From Alphaproteobacteria bacterium (lineage in GTDB: Bacteria; Pseudomonadota; Alphaproteobacteria; UBA9655): 64,000 nt of DNA. Position 1 is the first letter of the stretch. Every line of letters begins with the position of its first letter. Location of the stretch: assembly GCA_013287665.1 (NCBI GenBank), contig JABDDK010000001.1, positions 1 to 64,000 on the forward strand, given 5' to 3'. The notes under the pieces are model-generated. The model searched no databases. It saw only the letters and a list, made by a program, of their open reading frames with translations, and was not told the origin of the DNA. Positions 24,517 through 34,574 of this stretch are shown one piece after another. The translations under genes and the position numbers were made by a program.

Positions 24517-27500
24517 TTATTTGACCCATATAATATTAATAGCAGGTTTATTGTTAGCCATACGAAAATCAGAGATGATTTTAGAGACCCCATTAAAGAT
24601 GTGATCTTTTTCAATTCGAAATAAATGTAATGCTTTCAGATTCGGAATTTTTGCTAAGTTCATCGCAATAGGCTCTGCTTCTTTGGGTATATAATCAAAA
24701 AGATCGCGACAGCCTCCTACCACTGTACCTACAGCTCCTCCAAGGATCCTGCCTGAGCCACCTCCCACGACAGCCCCTAGGAATTGTCCAAGAAATCCTC
24801 CAAAACTCCCAATTACGAGTCCTGTACCACCCCCTATTTTTGTTCCTAAATCTTTTCCTTCGTCACAAATTTGATTTAGATTGGAATCTCCATATCCCAT
24901 ATCACAATGAAGCGTTTCAAGTAACTGATGACCAGTTAAGTTACGAGCGAAAATATCAATTTTTTCATGGTCCATTTTAGTTCCTCTGACATTAAGCCAT
25001 GATAAGTTTGTCAAATGCTTTACCGAATCATTTAAGCAATCGGCTGCATAATTTAATGTTGTGAAGCTACTACTAAAATCACACCAACTAAAACTTAAGG
25101 CGGTGAGTGTATCTTTTCGCGATTTCAAAGATTCAACTAAATCCCATGTGAAGTAGATTTGATCAACACACCCAGCAAGATAAAGTTGCTGTATCGATGT
25201 GCAGGCTTTAATACATTTGGATAAGGCAGCCACTGTATGCAAATTGTTTAATTTAAGGTGGCAGAGACTGAGTCTCGTTAAAGTTTGGTGAGCCTTATTC
25301 TTAACGGCTTCTAAAACCGTAACAATTTTATTTTGTTGTGAAAGGGTTCGATCTAGTTCAAGAACCCCAAGACCACTGACCTTATCCAAAACTCTTATTA
25401 AAGAATCTGCTTGAGCATCCTGAAGACTCATTTCGCAGAGATCGATTGACCCTAATTTAATGCTATTGATTTTGCTATGATTTCCAAGAGCTTCAACCAC
25501 GCTAAGATTTGCCGCGTGATCTTTTGATGAAGTTACCCCAGTTCCCAGTAATTCAATTGAAGTCAGATTTGGTAAATGATGGGTGAGAATGTTTGCAAAA
25601 AGTAAACCCGTAGAACTAAGATCTGTGTTATTGAAATTTAAACTCTGTAAGTTATCTAATCTTGATAAGTATTTTTTAAATAAGCCGATGTCTTTTGTGC
25701 TTAGGCACATCTGGCTCATATCAAGAGTCTGAGCCCCTGGTTGGCTATGGGTTGCGGCAAGAAAACCCGCTCTCATAGCTTTACCATATTCTTTATTCTG
25801 AGCTAATAAAGAACCAAAATACTTAAATGAAAGGCTGCAATATGGCTCATTTGGTAAATACTTTTCATTGCTCTCCATTTCATCAAAGGCGGCCAATCTT
25901 ACTGCTGGAGGAAGATTTTGCCAGTGATTTATTAGCCATTGAGCTGAATCGCTGGATTGCGTCCGTTGAAGTGACACGATATGCCAGCGCTTTTCATCCG
26001 CAGTCATAGCTAAACCATTGTAAACCTTTGCTATGGAAAGAGCAGAATGGGAGTGTCCAGCGTCAAAGGCTCTTTTGTACCAAAGTATACTTCTACCAGG
26101 ATTTACACCCTCTTCAAGAATCCCCATGCCATGGCATGCATCAGGGTTACCTGTGAGCCCAGCCTTTTTAAACAGTGTAATTCGAGTTTGAGCTTGGGGA
26201 GCTTGAAGGGGATCTTTTCCAGAAGCAAACCATGTGTTCCCCTTTTTTATCAATGTTATATCAAAATCATTGACAGTTTTTTCCATTTTATTTTGTAATT
26301 CTCTGAGCGAGATATTATCTTTTTCCTTATCGTTGACCCCTGTTTCTAATAAAAAAGAGGGTTTTGCAAGGTCATAGTGATTAGAAAGACTTGTTGTCGA
26401 TTCTTCGAGGAGAGCCTTGCTTATGTCTAAGTCGTTAAGCTTTTGTTGTTCATATTCTACAAGAATTGTCATTGGTGAGAGATATGTCAGTAAAAATTCT
26501 TTGGGGATGGAATGATCCGCTTTAACTTGTTTCAAATAATTATTTAGAATTGCTTTTATGACTGATTCTCTGAACTTACGAAATTTGATTGTGGCAAAGT
26601 TTCTTGTTATAAATGCTTTATAGAATAGAGATCCATCCATATCTCTATTGCTTGTAATAATAATATTTAAATATTTTATTCTAACTTTTGTCCGGAAATA
26701 GGGGCTATAATATTCTTCTTTATCAGAGTCGGTAAAATCAAGAAGAAAAGTAAGGGCTGCAGTGGCAGCTTTGGGATCGGAGGACTCAAGTATTCTATCA
26801 AGATCATTTATAATGAGAAAACCACTGTCATAGGTTTTGTGATCAGCTGAATTGTCAGCAGAAAGTGCTCTCGAAATCCAACCAGGATTGGGATTTTGAG
26901 TATTCCGATCGCCACCCTCTACATTAGCTTGACTGAATTCAAATGCAGATCTGGCTGTCATTTCAAAATAGGGCAGGCCGAAGAATTTGGGTACTTCTCT
27001 TGCAGCTGTGCTTTTCCCACTTGAAGGATCTCCGCAAAATAAATACGTTTTTCGTTTAGGCACAACTGAATTTGCGGATCTTATAGAATCTACGGCTGTT
27101 TCCATAATAATAGATTCTAGTTGAGTTCTTTCATAATCATCATAATTCTTAAAATAAGGGTGGTTATTAAATCTTTCCAATATCTCTGCTTTATTCTTTG
27201 TTTGTTGCAAAGGGTCAATGAGCGCTTTAGGGCCAATAGGGAGATTTAAAGCAGTATCGATAAATTGTGTCGTTATACCTGTTAGATAATCGTCCTTACG
27301 CACTTCAATGAGTGCTTTTTCAATTTCTTCCTTAAGTTTCTCATTTTTTATCGTTCGTTTGCTTCTAACGTAATTATATTCAAGTTCGAGTACAGGTTCA
27401 TTTTGTAACTCATCTATCCATTCCTTTAGTTGTTTCTCTAGATCTTTAACCTTATCATTGATTGTGTCGCTGTACTTTTTGGGAAAACGTTTATCAATTT

Positions 27501-27981
27501 CCTTTTTACTCAGTAATTCGAGTGGCGTAGATAAAATTCCTCCGAGAAAAGCACCTATTGATCCTCCCATATTATTGCAGCTGACAATGCCTCCAAGTCC
27601 TGTACTTAAGCTACTTAAAGATCTTACAACACTTGCAGTGACACTTTCCCAATAGTCTCTTTGCAGAGCAATTTGATTTTCCTTTTTCAAGTCTTCTATT
27701 TCTTCCTCAATCCTCTTTAGACATTTTTTACCTAGGGCTGCTTTTTTAGCTTTTGTGAGGGACTTAATAAGCTTGTTATTAATTTGACCTTCATCGAGAA
27801 TATTTTGGGCACTTACTTTTGCCAAAACAGCTGTTTGATCGTAAATATCTCGCGTAAATACGTCTTTATACCTACCGCTTTTTGCTTCGCAATTTAGGTG
27901 CGGTGAAGCCAGCAAAATGCTGGCAACACCTGTTAAGGAAGCAATGAATAACTTCCTCTGCACTTTGAAACTAGGAGTCAT
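24517..27981 (-). CDS. Exported AAA-type ATPase with Sel1-like and leucine-rich repeats
   Basis: An 1154-residue protein with no single-family match known to me. Residues 1-33 form a signal peptide (KVQRK, then FIASLTGVASILLA). A glycine-rich hydrophobic stretch lies near 125-150 and a charged coiled region at 155-230. The P-loop is CGDPSSGKST (316-325), Walker B FLIINDLD (388-395) and sensor-1 NIIITSN (439-445). Sel1-like repeats lie near 640-690, and leucine-rich repeats about 790-1040 (such as LTSIELLGTGV and LTRLSLCHLKL). A glycine zipper follows near 1055-1100 (GGGTGLVIGSFGGFLGQFLG). The start overlaps the upstream stop (TAATG). It is possibly an effector or envelope-acting machine; the function is not assigned. 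Confidence 0.85.
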   Translation of the reverse strand: MTPSFKVQRKLFIASLTGVASILLASPHLNCEAKSGRYKDVFTRDIYDQTAVLAKVSAQNILDEGQINNKLIKSLTKAKKAALGKKCLKRIEEEIEDLKKENQIALQRDYWESVTASVVRSLSSLSTGLGGIVSCNNMGGSIGAFLGGILSTPLELLSKKEIDKRFPKKYSDTINDKVKDLEKQLKEWIDELQNEPVLELEYNYVRSKRTIKNEKLKEEIEKALIEVRKDDYLTGITTQFIDTALNLPIGPKALIDPLQQTKNKAEILERFNNHPYFKNYDDYERTQLESIIMETAVDSIRSANSVVPKRKTYLFCGDPSSGKSTAAREVPKFFGLPYFEMTARSAFEFSQANVEGGDRNTQNPNPGWISRALSADNSADHKTYDSGFLIINDLDRILESSDPKAATAALTFLLDFTDSDKEEYYSPYFRTKVRIKYLNIIITSNRDMDGSLFYKAFITRNFATIKFRKFRESVIKAILNNYLKQVKADHSIPKEFLLTYLSPMTILVEYEQQKLNDLDISKALLEESTTSLSNHYDLAKPSFLLETGVNDKEKDNISLRELQNKMEKTVNDFDITLIKKGNTWFASGKDPLQAPQAQTRITLFKKAGLTGNPDACHGMGILEEGVNPGRSILWYKRAFDAGHSHSALSIAKVYNGLAMTADEKRWHIVSLQRTQSSDSAQWLINHWQNLPPAVRLAAFDEMESNEKYLPNEPYCSLSFKYFGSLLAQNKEYGKAMRAGFLAATHSQPGAQTLDMSQMCLSTKDIGLFKKYLSRLDNLQSLNFNNTDLSSTGLLFANILTHHLPNLTSIELLGTGVTSSKDHAANLSVVEALGNHSKINSIKLGSIDLCEMSLQDAQADSLIRVLDKVSGLGVLELDRTLSQQNKIVTVLEAVKNKAHQTLTRLSLCHLKLNNLHTVAALSKCIKACTSIQQLYLAGCVDQIYFTWDLVESLKSRKDTLTALSFSWCDFSSSFTTLNYAADCLNDSVKHLTNLSWLNVRGTKMDHEKIDIFARNLTGHQLLETLHCDMGYGDSNLNQICDEGKDLGTKIGGGTGLVIGSFGGFLGQFLGAVVGGGSGRILGGAVGTVVGGCRDLFDYIPKEAEPIAMNLAKIPNLKALHLFRIEKDHIFNGVSKIISDFRMANNKPAINIIWVK

Positions 27982-28784
27982 TAATAAACCACATCATCAT
28001 GATGGTACCAACGGACGTGTTTTCCGTCATATTCAACTTGACAATAGCTATAACCTTTACATCTATGGGTTATGATATCCTCGTGGAAAGACCATGACGT
28101 TGGGATTACGCTTTGTTCTTTGCTCACATCTTCGCAAATTTGGACGACACTTTTATTTACCAAACTGTTGTTAACTTCTAAGTACGTTTGGTTCCCCTTT
28201 GCAGGGAGCAAATCTCTTTGAAGGATTGCCACAGAAAGAAGGCTTTGTAGCCGATGCTGCCGTATGCTAGTGCCGATTTCATCAAAGAATTCAGGAGATT
28301 TCGATAATGATCTAAGGGCAGACTTTACGGCTGGATCTGAAGAGTTTTCAAAAAGAAGAACCTCCTTTTGAGGGTCACTTCCAAAAATCCAGCTTGCTGG
28401 CGCTGCGTTGAATTCCCTTGCATCTTCTAATGAGTAAGCAGATGTTACCAATGAAGGAACTTTGTTAACGTCCTTATACGCCTCTGCCATGACTTGATTT
28501 TGGTCAAGCGTATAATGACGATGAATCAGACGTAGGCCAACAAACTGATCAAGTTGAAACCGCTTAACGATCTCTTCTGCCTCCTTTAAAAAGGGTGCAA
28601 ATTGGCTTGATTCTTGTAGCTTAGCCGTACTCTCTTCAACTGAAGGTAGGCTATTGTAGTGCTTGACATGTTGAACGACATCCAGGTCATCCAAGTCATT
28701 CTGCGCATAAAGAGTCGTGCTCATCATAATATGTAAACTGCAGCCTATAAGCACGAATCGTTTTTGTGTTTTAAAAACTTTCAT
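27981..28784 (-). CDS. Secreted protein, paralogue 1 of a tandem pair
   Basis: About 267 residues from ATG 28784, chosen because GGAG stands six bases upstream; ATG 28796 is a longer alternative. The signal peptide ends near TLYAQ. The mature part shares runs with the neighbour at 28802: HYNSLPSVEES, FLKEAEEIV, GLRLIHRHY, SLVTSA, SWIF and SLLSVA. The C-terminus is rich in His, Tyr and Cys (HRCKGYSYCQVEYDG). The family is not recognised. Its stop codon overlaps the start of the 1154-residue ATPase gene (TAATG), so the two proteins are probably made together and may act together outside the cytoplasm. Confidence 0.8.
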   Translation of the reverse strand: MKVFKTQKRFVLIGCSLHIMMSTTLYAQNDLDDLDVVQHVKHYNSLPSVEESTAKLQESSQFAPFLKEAEEIVKRFQLDQFVGLRLIHRHYTLDQNQVMAEAYKDVNKVPSLVTSAYSLEDAREFNAAPASWIFGSDPQKEVLLFENSSDPAVKSALRSLSKSPEFFDEIGTSIRQHRLQSLLSVAILQRDLLPAKGNQTYLEVNNSLVNKSVVQICEDVSKEQSVIPTSWSFHEDIITHRCKGYSYCQVEYDGKHVRWYHHDDVVY

Positions 28785-28801
28785 TTTATACTCCATTCAA
28801 A

Positions 28802-29602
28802 TTAATTGTGATGACCGGCAGCAATATTCCAATGTTGTCCATCAATATTTGCGCAATAATACTCATAATGACAGGTATGCTGCCTTGGGCCTTTAAAGCT
28901 CCAGGAAGTACGTATGGATCCACCCGGTGAGTCTGAGGCATTCCAAAGTTGGACAACGCTGCTATTTGTGTCTCCATAATTCACTTCCATGTAAACTTGA
29001 TCCGGTGAGGCGACGAGGGACTCTCTTTTGAGAACAGCAACAGAAAGAAGATCAGTTAGGCTGTGTTCTCTTAGTAGATTGCCCATTTCCTCAGTAAATT
29101 CTGGAGAGTTGTGTAAGAGAGCACTTGCCGTTTTTACGGCTGAATCGGTAGACGTTTCAAAGAGCTGAACAGGCTCGTTTGACTGAGATGAGAAGATCCA
29201 ACTAGAAGGAACTGTGTTGATTTCTTTTGCACTCTCTACATAACGTGCAGATGTTACGAGTGAGGGAAGGTGATCAACAACCTTGTATTCTTCAGTCATA
29301 AGTTGGTTTTTACCAAGATCGAAATGACGATGGATGAGACGTAAACCCATAAAGGATTCAAATTCAAACCGAGTCACAATTTCTTCTGCTTCTTTTAGGA
29401 AATGATTAAATTGAGAGGATTTTTGAAGCGTTGCATCACTCTCTTCAACAGCAGGTAAGCTATTGTAGTGGCGACGATGGGCTTCTAAATCAAAGTCTTC
29501 GAGTTCGTTTTGCGCATGAATCTCTGAAATTAAACAGAGTTGAATTGCACAAAAAGCAACAATGCATGGATGGTGAAGTTTACTGAATATATGTTTAGTC
29601 AT
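28802..29602 (-). CDS. Secreted protein, paralogue 2 of a tandem pair
   Basis: A 266-residue protein with a signal peptide (hydrophobic segment ending ISEIHAQ). By eye it is roughly 40-45 percent identical to the next gene's product: both start NxLxDxD after cleavage, share HYNSLPxVEES, EAEEIVxRF, GLRLIHRH and SWIF, and end in a Cys/His/Tyr-rich segment (HTCHYEYYCANIDGQHW). AGGAG lies seven bases before ATG 29602. It is first in a three-gene operon, divergent from the LuxR-NB-ARC gene at 29791. The function is unknown; duplication suggests functional diversification or dosage. Confidence 0.8.
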   Translation of the reverse strand: MTKHIFSKLHHPCIVAFCAIQLCLISEIHAQNELEDFDLEAHRRHYNSLPAVEESDATLQKSSQFNHFLKEAEEIVTRFEFESFMGLRLIHRHFDLGKNQLMTEEYKVVDHLPSLVTSARYVESAKEINTVPSSWIFSSQSNEPVQLFETSTDSAVKTASALLHNSPEFTEEMGNLLREHSLTDLLSVAVLKRESLVASPDQVYMEVNYGDTNSSVVQLWNASDSPGGSIRTSWSFKGPRQHTCHYEYYCANIDGQHWNIAAGHHN

Positions 29603-29790
29603 AATATCTCCTATTTTCTAAAGATCTGATGGGCTTTATTGCGTGATTCAACGTTATGTGAGGATTTTCGATTTTTATACGCACCAAATTAGCCCAGGAT
29701 CTGTGCCTAGGTTAATTTCGCCTATATCTTGACTCTTGATAAAAAAGTAATTACTTAGGTTCTTCAACTTAGGTGTTATTTTGAATCTAA

Positions 29791-32700
29791 ATGAAAATGA
29801 GATCGAGTATCATTATGATTAGAAAAATTATTATTTTACCTCAAGACCTTTATCCGGAATATGTAACTAACATTAATAATATTAATTTTACACGGCGTGA
29901 AATTGACATACTGGCCTGTCTTTTAAGTGCAAGAGGAACGAGTAAGATTGCTACCTTTTTATCGATTTCTCCAAAGACGGTCGTTAATCACATCCGAAAT
30001 ATCATGCTTAAGGCGGAGTGCAATTCACGTGAAGGTATCATTGACTTTATCGAAAAGTCTAACAAGGTTTCTATTTTAAGGCAGCACTACTCACATTTAC
30101 TTGTTCAGTCTGCCTTTGAAAAGAGCTTAAAAGAAGTGTCAAAGTTAACTCAAGTCGATAAGCCAAAATGTACAATTGTTTGTTCCACAGAGGTGAATAT
30201 AACTGTTCTTCTGGGTCATTTAGAACTAGCAGGCATATCAGTACAAACCCCAGAACAGGCTAAATTCGATCACCTTAAGGAATTTGCTATTTATCTCGAA
30301 GCTGATGAATCAAGGGTGAAGGAGCTAGAGGCTTCTGAGCATCCAGGAATTATTCTTCTTCCCCAGGTAAAGAAAGAAGAATCAAAAGAGATTTCTCAAG
30401 AATATGAGAATGACTATTATTTTACCATTTTTGAGATTTTACAAAAAATCCTTCCTAATACTAATTTGCAAAAAATTACGTCACACTTTAAAGACCAATA
30501 TGAACAAGTGCTTCATTCGATAGGAAACATACCTTTTCAAAATTCCTATGAGGAAAGAAAAGAAGGAGAAAAGAAATATAACTCATTGTTTAAAAATGGA
30601 TATTTATATGCATTTATGATTTGCGTAAGCATCATCCTGATTGGATATTTATATATATTTAAAAATAGTATCTCAACTCATTCGTTTGGCACTTTTCAAA
30701 GAACTCAATTGATTCGTTCTGACCTCATCCTACCGAGCGAGACAACACTCGTTCATCGTCCTGAACTCGTCTCAAAGATAAGTGAGATGCTAAAAAAACA
30801 AAAAGACATTCAAACAGTTGCAATCGTTGGTATTGGGGGAGCAGGGAAAACAACGCTTTCTCGCCAGTATGCTAAACAATTCAACGGTAACGTTATTTGG
30901 GAAATTAATGCTGAAACAAAAGAAACGCTGCTAAGATCATTTGAAAACTTAGGCTCTGCACTTGCTAAATCAGAGGAAGATCAGAAAACCTTCAAAGGAC
31001 TTCAAAACATAAAGGATGCTGAGGAAAGGCAGGAAAAAGTAATACAATTCGTCAAAGATGGATTAAGACTTCATTCAAATTGGTTTCTCATATTTGATAA
31101 TGTGGAAAGTTTTATAGATATTCAAAAATACTTTCCCCACGATGAGGCCCAATGGGGATCAGGTAAGGTACTGGTTACAACTAGAAATAGCTCTATACAA
31201 AATAACAGCCCTCTTAATTCACTGATACAGATTGGTGAGCTCAATCCGCAACAAAAATCAAATCTATTTATTCAAATTATGCACCAAGACGGAAGCTCTC
31301 CAGCTGCAAAGATTAACAAAAAGGAAATTCAACAATTTTTAACAGAAATTCCTTCATTCCCTTTGGATGTCTCTGTTGCAGCCTACTATATTAAGGAAAC
31401 AAATATCCCTTACCGCAAATATTTAGACATTTTAAAAGAGAATGAAAAAGAGCTTTCTGGACTTCAAGAAAACATTCTCAAAGAATCAGGAAATTATAAT
31501 AAAACAAGATACAAGATCATTTCACTGCCTCTTCAAAATCTTATGAAAGTTCATCCCGAATTTCCTTCTCTTCTCATTTTCATAGGTTTGCTTGATTCTC
31601 AGAATATCCCAAAGGAACTACTGAATATTTACAAGGATAATCTTATAGTGGATAGTTTCATTCTTAATTTAAAAAAATATTCACTTGTGTCAGATGCCAG
31701 CCCTTCTTCGCCTTCTGATCCAATCATTAACATCCATAGAAGTACTCAAAAAATTATACTCGATTACTTAACTCATACATTATCTCCTGAAAGGAAAGAA
31801 AAAATCATAAATTCTCTAGCAACTCAGTTAGAAAAATACACTTCAGAGAGAATTGACGAAGAGAATATTTCTAAAATGAAACTACTCATAAATCATTGTG
31901 AAAGATGTTTAGGACATAATGATTTAATTAAGGGAAAAAATTGGGTTTTGGTAGGTAAAGAATTAGGATGGATATACTTTTATTTGGGAAATTTTTCAAA
32001 AGCGATTGAAAGGTTGGAAAAATGCCGAGATATTATAAACACAAACAGTAGTTTCCAAGATCAAAGTATAGTTACATCAATTAAACATTACTTAGGCGTT
32101 GTATATGCTGAGACGAATGAGTATGAAAAAGCAAGAGCACTCCTTAGCGACAGCCTACAGTCTTACAAAAAATACAAAGGAAACAATGATAAACTTGTAG
32201 CATCTAATTTACAGCACTTAGGAGTAATCGACCTTTATACGGGTAAATATGAAAGTGCTAAGCAATTATTTGAGCAAGCTCATCAAATTTTAACACTATA
32301 TTATCCCGATGATAATATTGATATTGGAAGAGTCTTAGTCCGGTTAGGAAACGTTAATAGGGAGTTAGGAAATTATATAGAATCCCTTAAGATCTTAGAG
32401 CAAGCATTAGTCCTTTATAAACAACATCTTCAAGAAGATCATTATAGAATTGGTCAAACGTTAGTTCGTTTAGGATTTGTATACAGAGATATTGGACATT
32501 ATGAAAAAGCTAAGAAATTAATTAAGGAGGGACTTTCTATATATAGGAAACACTTCCCTCAAAAAAGTGATAAAGTTGCTTGGGTTTTAGGAAAGCTGGC
32601 ACAAGTTGAAAACGAGTTGGGCAATACAAATGAAGCATATGACTTACTTATGCAAAGTTCTTCTATTTATAAAACATACTTCCCAAAAGATTTTGAACTT

Positions 32701-33138
32701 TCATGGGTAATGCTCTATTTAGGAAATGTCTTTATGAATTTAGGTGATTTTCAAAAAGCAAAGATCTCATTGAGAGAAAGTTTATTTGGATTAAATAATC
32801 ATTATGGACAAGATCATATCGAAACTGCAGATACAATTAGATACATTGGAAAAGTGTATTCTTTACAAGGGGACCTCATCAAAGGAGAAGAACTCATTCG
32901 GAAGAGTTTGAAAATGTATCAGAAAACCAATCATCCTCAAGCTTATGGAAACTTTGAATACCTTGCTGAGCTTTATCTAAAGAAGTCCCTCCAAACCGAT
33001 AACGAAAAAAGTGCGCAGAACTTGAGAACAGAAGCTCTATCTTTCCTCAATCAAGCACTAGAAATCGTCGTAAAATACTTTCCAAAAGATTCGCCTCATG
33101 TCAAAAGACTTAAAGCTAAAATAGAATCTATACGCTGA
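29791..33138 (+). CDS. LuxR-HTH / transmembrane / NB-ARC / TPR regulator
   Basis: An 1115-residue STAND-type protein. A LuxR-type helix-turn-helix (about 33-75: FTRREIDILACLLS, SKIATFLSISPKTVVNHIRN) is followed by an alpha/beta segment (125-195) and one membrane span (271-290: YLYAFMICVSIILIGYLYIF). NB-ARC comes next, with P-loop GIGGAGKTT (347-355), Walker B FLIFDNVE and VTTRN, then a winged-helix-like region and TPR repeats from about 720 to 1100 (GxxYxxxGxYEKAxxLL). With the DNA-binding end in the cytoplasm, a single span would put NB-ARC/TPR in the periplasm, as in ToxR-like regulators. This is strange for an ATP-binding domain. ATG 29815 is an alternative start. It may control the divergent operon. 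Confidence 0.87.
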   Translation: MKMRSSIIMIRKIIILPQDLYPEYVTNINNINFTRREIDILACLLSARGTSKIATFLSISPKTVVNHIRNIMLKAECNSREGIIDFIEKSNKVSILRQHYSHLLVQSAFEKSLKEVSKLTQVDKPKCTIVCSTEVNITVLLGHLELAGISVQTPEQAKFDHLKEFAIYLEADESRVKELEASEHPGIILLPQVKKEESKEISQEYENDYYFTIFEILQKILPNTNLQKITSHFKDQYEQVLHSIGNIPFQNSYEERKEGEKKYNSLFKNGYLYAFMICVSIILIGYLYIFKNSISTHSFGTFQRTQLIRSDLILPSETTLVHRPELVSKISEMLKKQKDIQTVAIVGIGGAGKTTLSRQYAKQFNGNVIWEINAETKETLLRSFENLGSALAKSEEDQKTFKGLQNIKDAEERQEKVIQFVKDGLRLHSNWFLIFDNVESFIDIQKYFPHDEAQWGSGKVLVTTRNSSIQNNSPLNSLIQIGELNPQQKSNLFIQIMHQDGSSPAAKINKKEIQQFLTEIPSFPLDVSVAAYYIKETNIPYRKYLDILKENEKELSGLQENILKESGNYNKTRYKIISLPLQNLMKVHPEFPSLLIFIGLLDSQNIPKELLNIYKDNLIVDSFILNLKKYSLVSDASPSSPSDPIINIHRSTQKIILDYLTHTLSPERKEKIINSLATQLEKYTSERIDEENISKMKLLINHCERCLGHNDLIKGKNWVLVGKELGWIYFYLGNFSKAIERLEKCRDIINTNSSFQDQSIVTSIKHYLGVVYAETNEYEKARALLSDSLQSYKKYKGNNDKLVASNLQHLGVIDLYTGKYESAKQLFEQAHQILTLYYPDDNIDIGRVLVRLGNVNRELGNYIESLKILEQALVLYKQHLQEDHYRIGQTLVRLGFVYRDIGHYEKAKKLIKEGLSIYRKHFPQKSDKVAWVLGKLAQVENELGNTNEAYDLLMQSSSIYKTYFPKDFELSWVMLYLGNVFMNLGDFQKAKISLRESLFGLNNHYGQDHIETADTIRYIGKVYSLQGDLIKGEELIRKSLKMYQKTNHPQAYGNFEYLAELYLKKSLQTDNEKSAQNLRTEALSFLNQALEIVVKYFPKDSPHVKRLKAKIESIR

Positions 33139-33397
33139 AATATATATAGTTAACCTCAGTTTTGGATAAGCGGTAGAAAATATGGTAGGCTAAGCTGTTC
33201 TTAGAACGTTCAAATAATAAGAAGGGAGCTTAAAAGTGCATAATATCTACTAATGAAAAAACGAAGCGAATAAATGACCCCATTTGGAAAAAACATCACC
33301 AGCACCTATGGGGATATTCAGACCAGAAACTGAAATCCCCTCGCCAAACGTAAGACAACGAAAAAATGAGGAAATGCCTTAAATTTTAAGAAAACCT
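33139..33397. other. Gap between convergent genes, nothing recognised
   Basis: About 260 AT-rich bases between the NB-ARC gene and the convergent TraB-like gene. No gene, tRNA or strong hairpin with a T run was seen. Confidence 0.4.
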
Positions 33398-34345
33398 CTA
33401 AGCAGTACGTTTAATCTTGTGGCCCTTCTCTTGAAGAAGTTCTAATAGATTACGACCTCCATAGAGATGTAATATGCCAACCGGAATAAACTTATCATGG
33501 CCCCCAAGCTTAAATTCTTTGTCTAACACATCGGCCCATAACACATTTCTGGCGACATGAACGGCATCATTGTGAAAGGGAGAATCTGGTTGTTTAGGAA
33601 AATTATTCAGATAAGTCTTCCAAGCCTCTTCATCTTCACCATAGGGAGGTTGTATATCTAAGCCCACATCAAAATATTCTTGCGAAATAGAATGCCTAAT
33701 CCATTTGATGGCTTCAGTATCTTCAGGCAATTCCTTGTATACAGATGCCATAAGTGAATCTAAAGTTTCTAAAGAAGAAACGGGCTTTTGTTCAGCTTTT
33801 AAACCGCAAAAAATAAGAGCATCCATGCCATCAACTTCAGTTTTCCGAGTAAATACTTTCTCTTGTTCAGGCAACATATGGGGAGACGTTGCTAGCAATG
33901 CACTAATATACCAAGGCCTGACCATATCGAGAATCGGGATAATCTCTTTTGTGATATATCCATTTGCATTTATAGGAGACTTCTCGAGCTTCTTGATAAT
34001 TTTTGCTCTCTCTTCTTCAGTAAATATCTTACTAAATTTATGATCATCTTCCGTGATACCAACATCCTTTGCATGCATTTGCGTAAATCGAGCAAAAAGA
34101 TCAGTTTGAGTGAAACCCTGGTGTTCAACAAAGGCTTTTTTACAACTTAATAATGTCTGGGCAGTCTTTTTCCAGAATTGTTTGTCACTCGCCCTTTTAC
34201 TAGCGTATATATCAAAGCTGTGAACAGTACCGACGATGGTCGCCACATGACGATCCTCTGCATCAAACACCTCAAACATACTGGAATTGGCCACAGTAGA
34301 ATAAAAAGATAAAAGAGCGACGAAGATTATAGATTTCTTGAACAT
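33398..34345 (-). CDS. TraB/GumN family exported protein
   Basis: A 315-residue protein with a signal peptide (FKKSIIFVALLSFYSTVANS). The family's first signature is seen as ATIVGTVHSFD (candidate metal-binding GTxH) and the C-terminal one as FIPVGILHLYGGRNLLELLQEKGHKI. The middle contains the conserved helical region with EVDGMDALI. TraB/GumN proteins relate to the TIKI metalloproteases; periplasmic bacterial members are mostly uncharacterised. It stands alone with no operon partner visible. A nearby AbiE-type relic lies upstream of its promoter. Confidence 0.8.
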   Translation of the reverse strand: MFKKSIIFVALLSFYSTVANSSMFEVFDAEDRHVATIVGTVHSFDIYASKRASDKQFWKKTAQTLLSCKKAFVEHQGFTQTDLFARFTQMHAKDVGITEDDHKFSKIFTEEERAKIIKKLEKSPINANGYITKEIIPILDMVRPWYISALLATSPHMLPEQEKVFTRKTEVDGMDALIFCGLKAEQKPVSSLETLDSLMASVYKELPEDTEAIKWIRHSISQEYFDVGLDIQPPYGEDEEAWKTYLNNFPKQPDSPFHNDAVHVARNVLWADVLDKEFKLGGHDKFIPVGILHLYGGRNLLELLQEKGHKIKRTA

Positions 34346-34454
34346 AAGAATACTCCTTAATTAACATTTTTCATAATTGTATTGTAAGTAGGTAATAATA
34401 TCATCAATGTCAACTTTTTTATACAATTGAAAGTTGAATCGAGGGTGCGACAGT

Positions 34455-34574
34455 TTATAGCCAACTCACCCAGAAATCCTTTTCCACCAGGACGGGTGCA
34501 ATGTTGAGGTGGGAGGATGCTCGAAGAATGAGCTCGTTCTTTTCTGCGGCGTTTAAGTTAATGAATTGAGGCAT
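34455..34574 (-). pseudogene. N-terminal remnant of an AbiEii-type nucleotidyltransferase toxin
   Basis: A 39-codon frame, MPQFINLNAAEKNELI to LVEKDFWVSWL, ends at a stop. The VEKDFWVSW segment is the N-terminal signature of AbiEii/AbiGii toxins, which are normally around 250-300 residues and carry a nucleotidyltransferase fold further on. All of the catalytic part is missing. The start overlaps the end of the upstream relic by 17 bases, as in intact AbiE operons. Confidence 0.65.
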
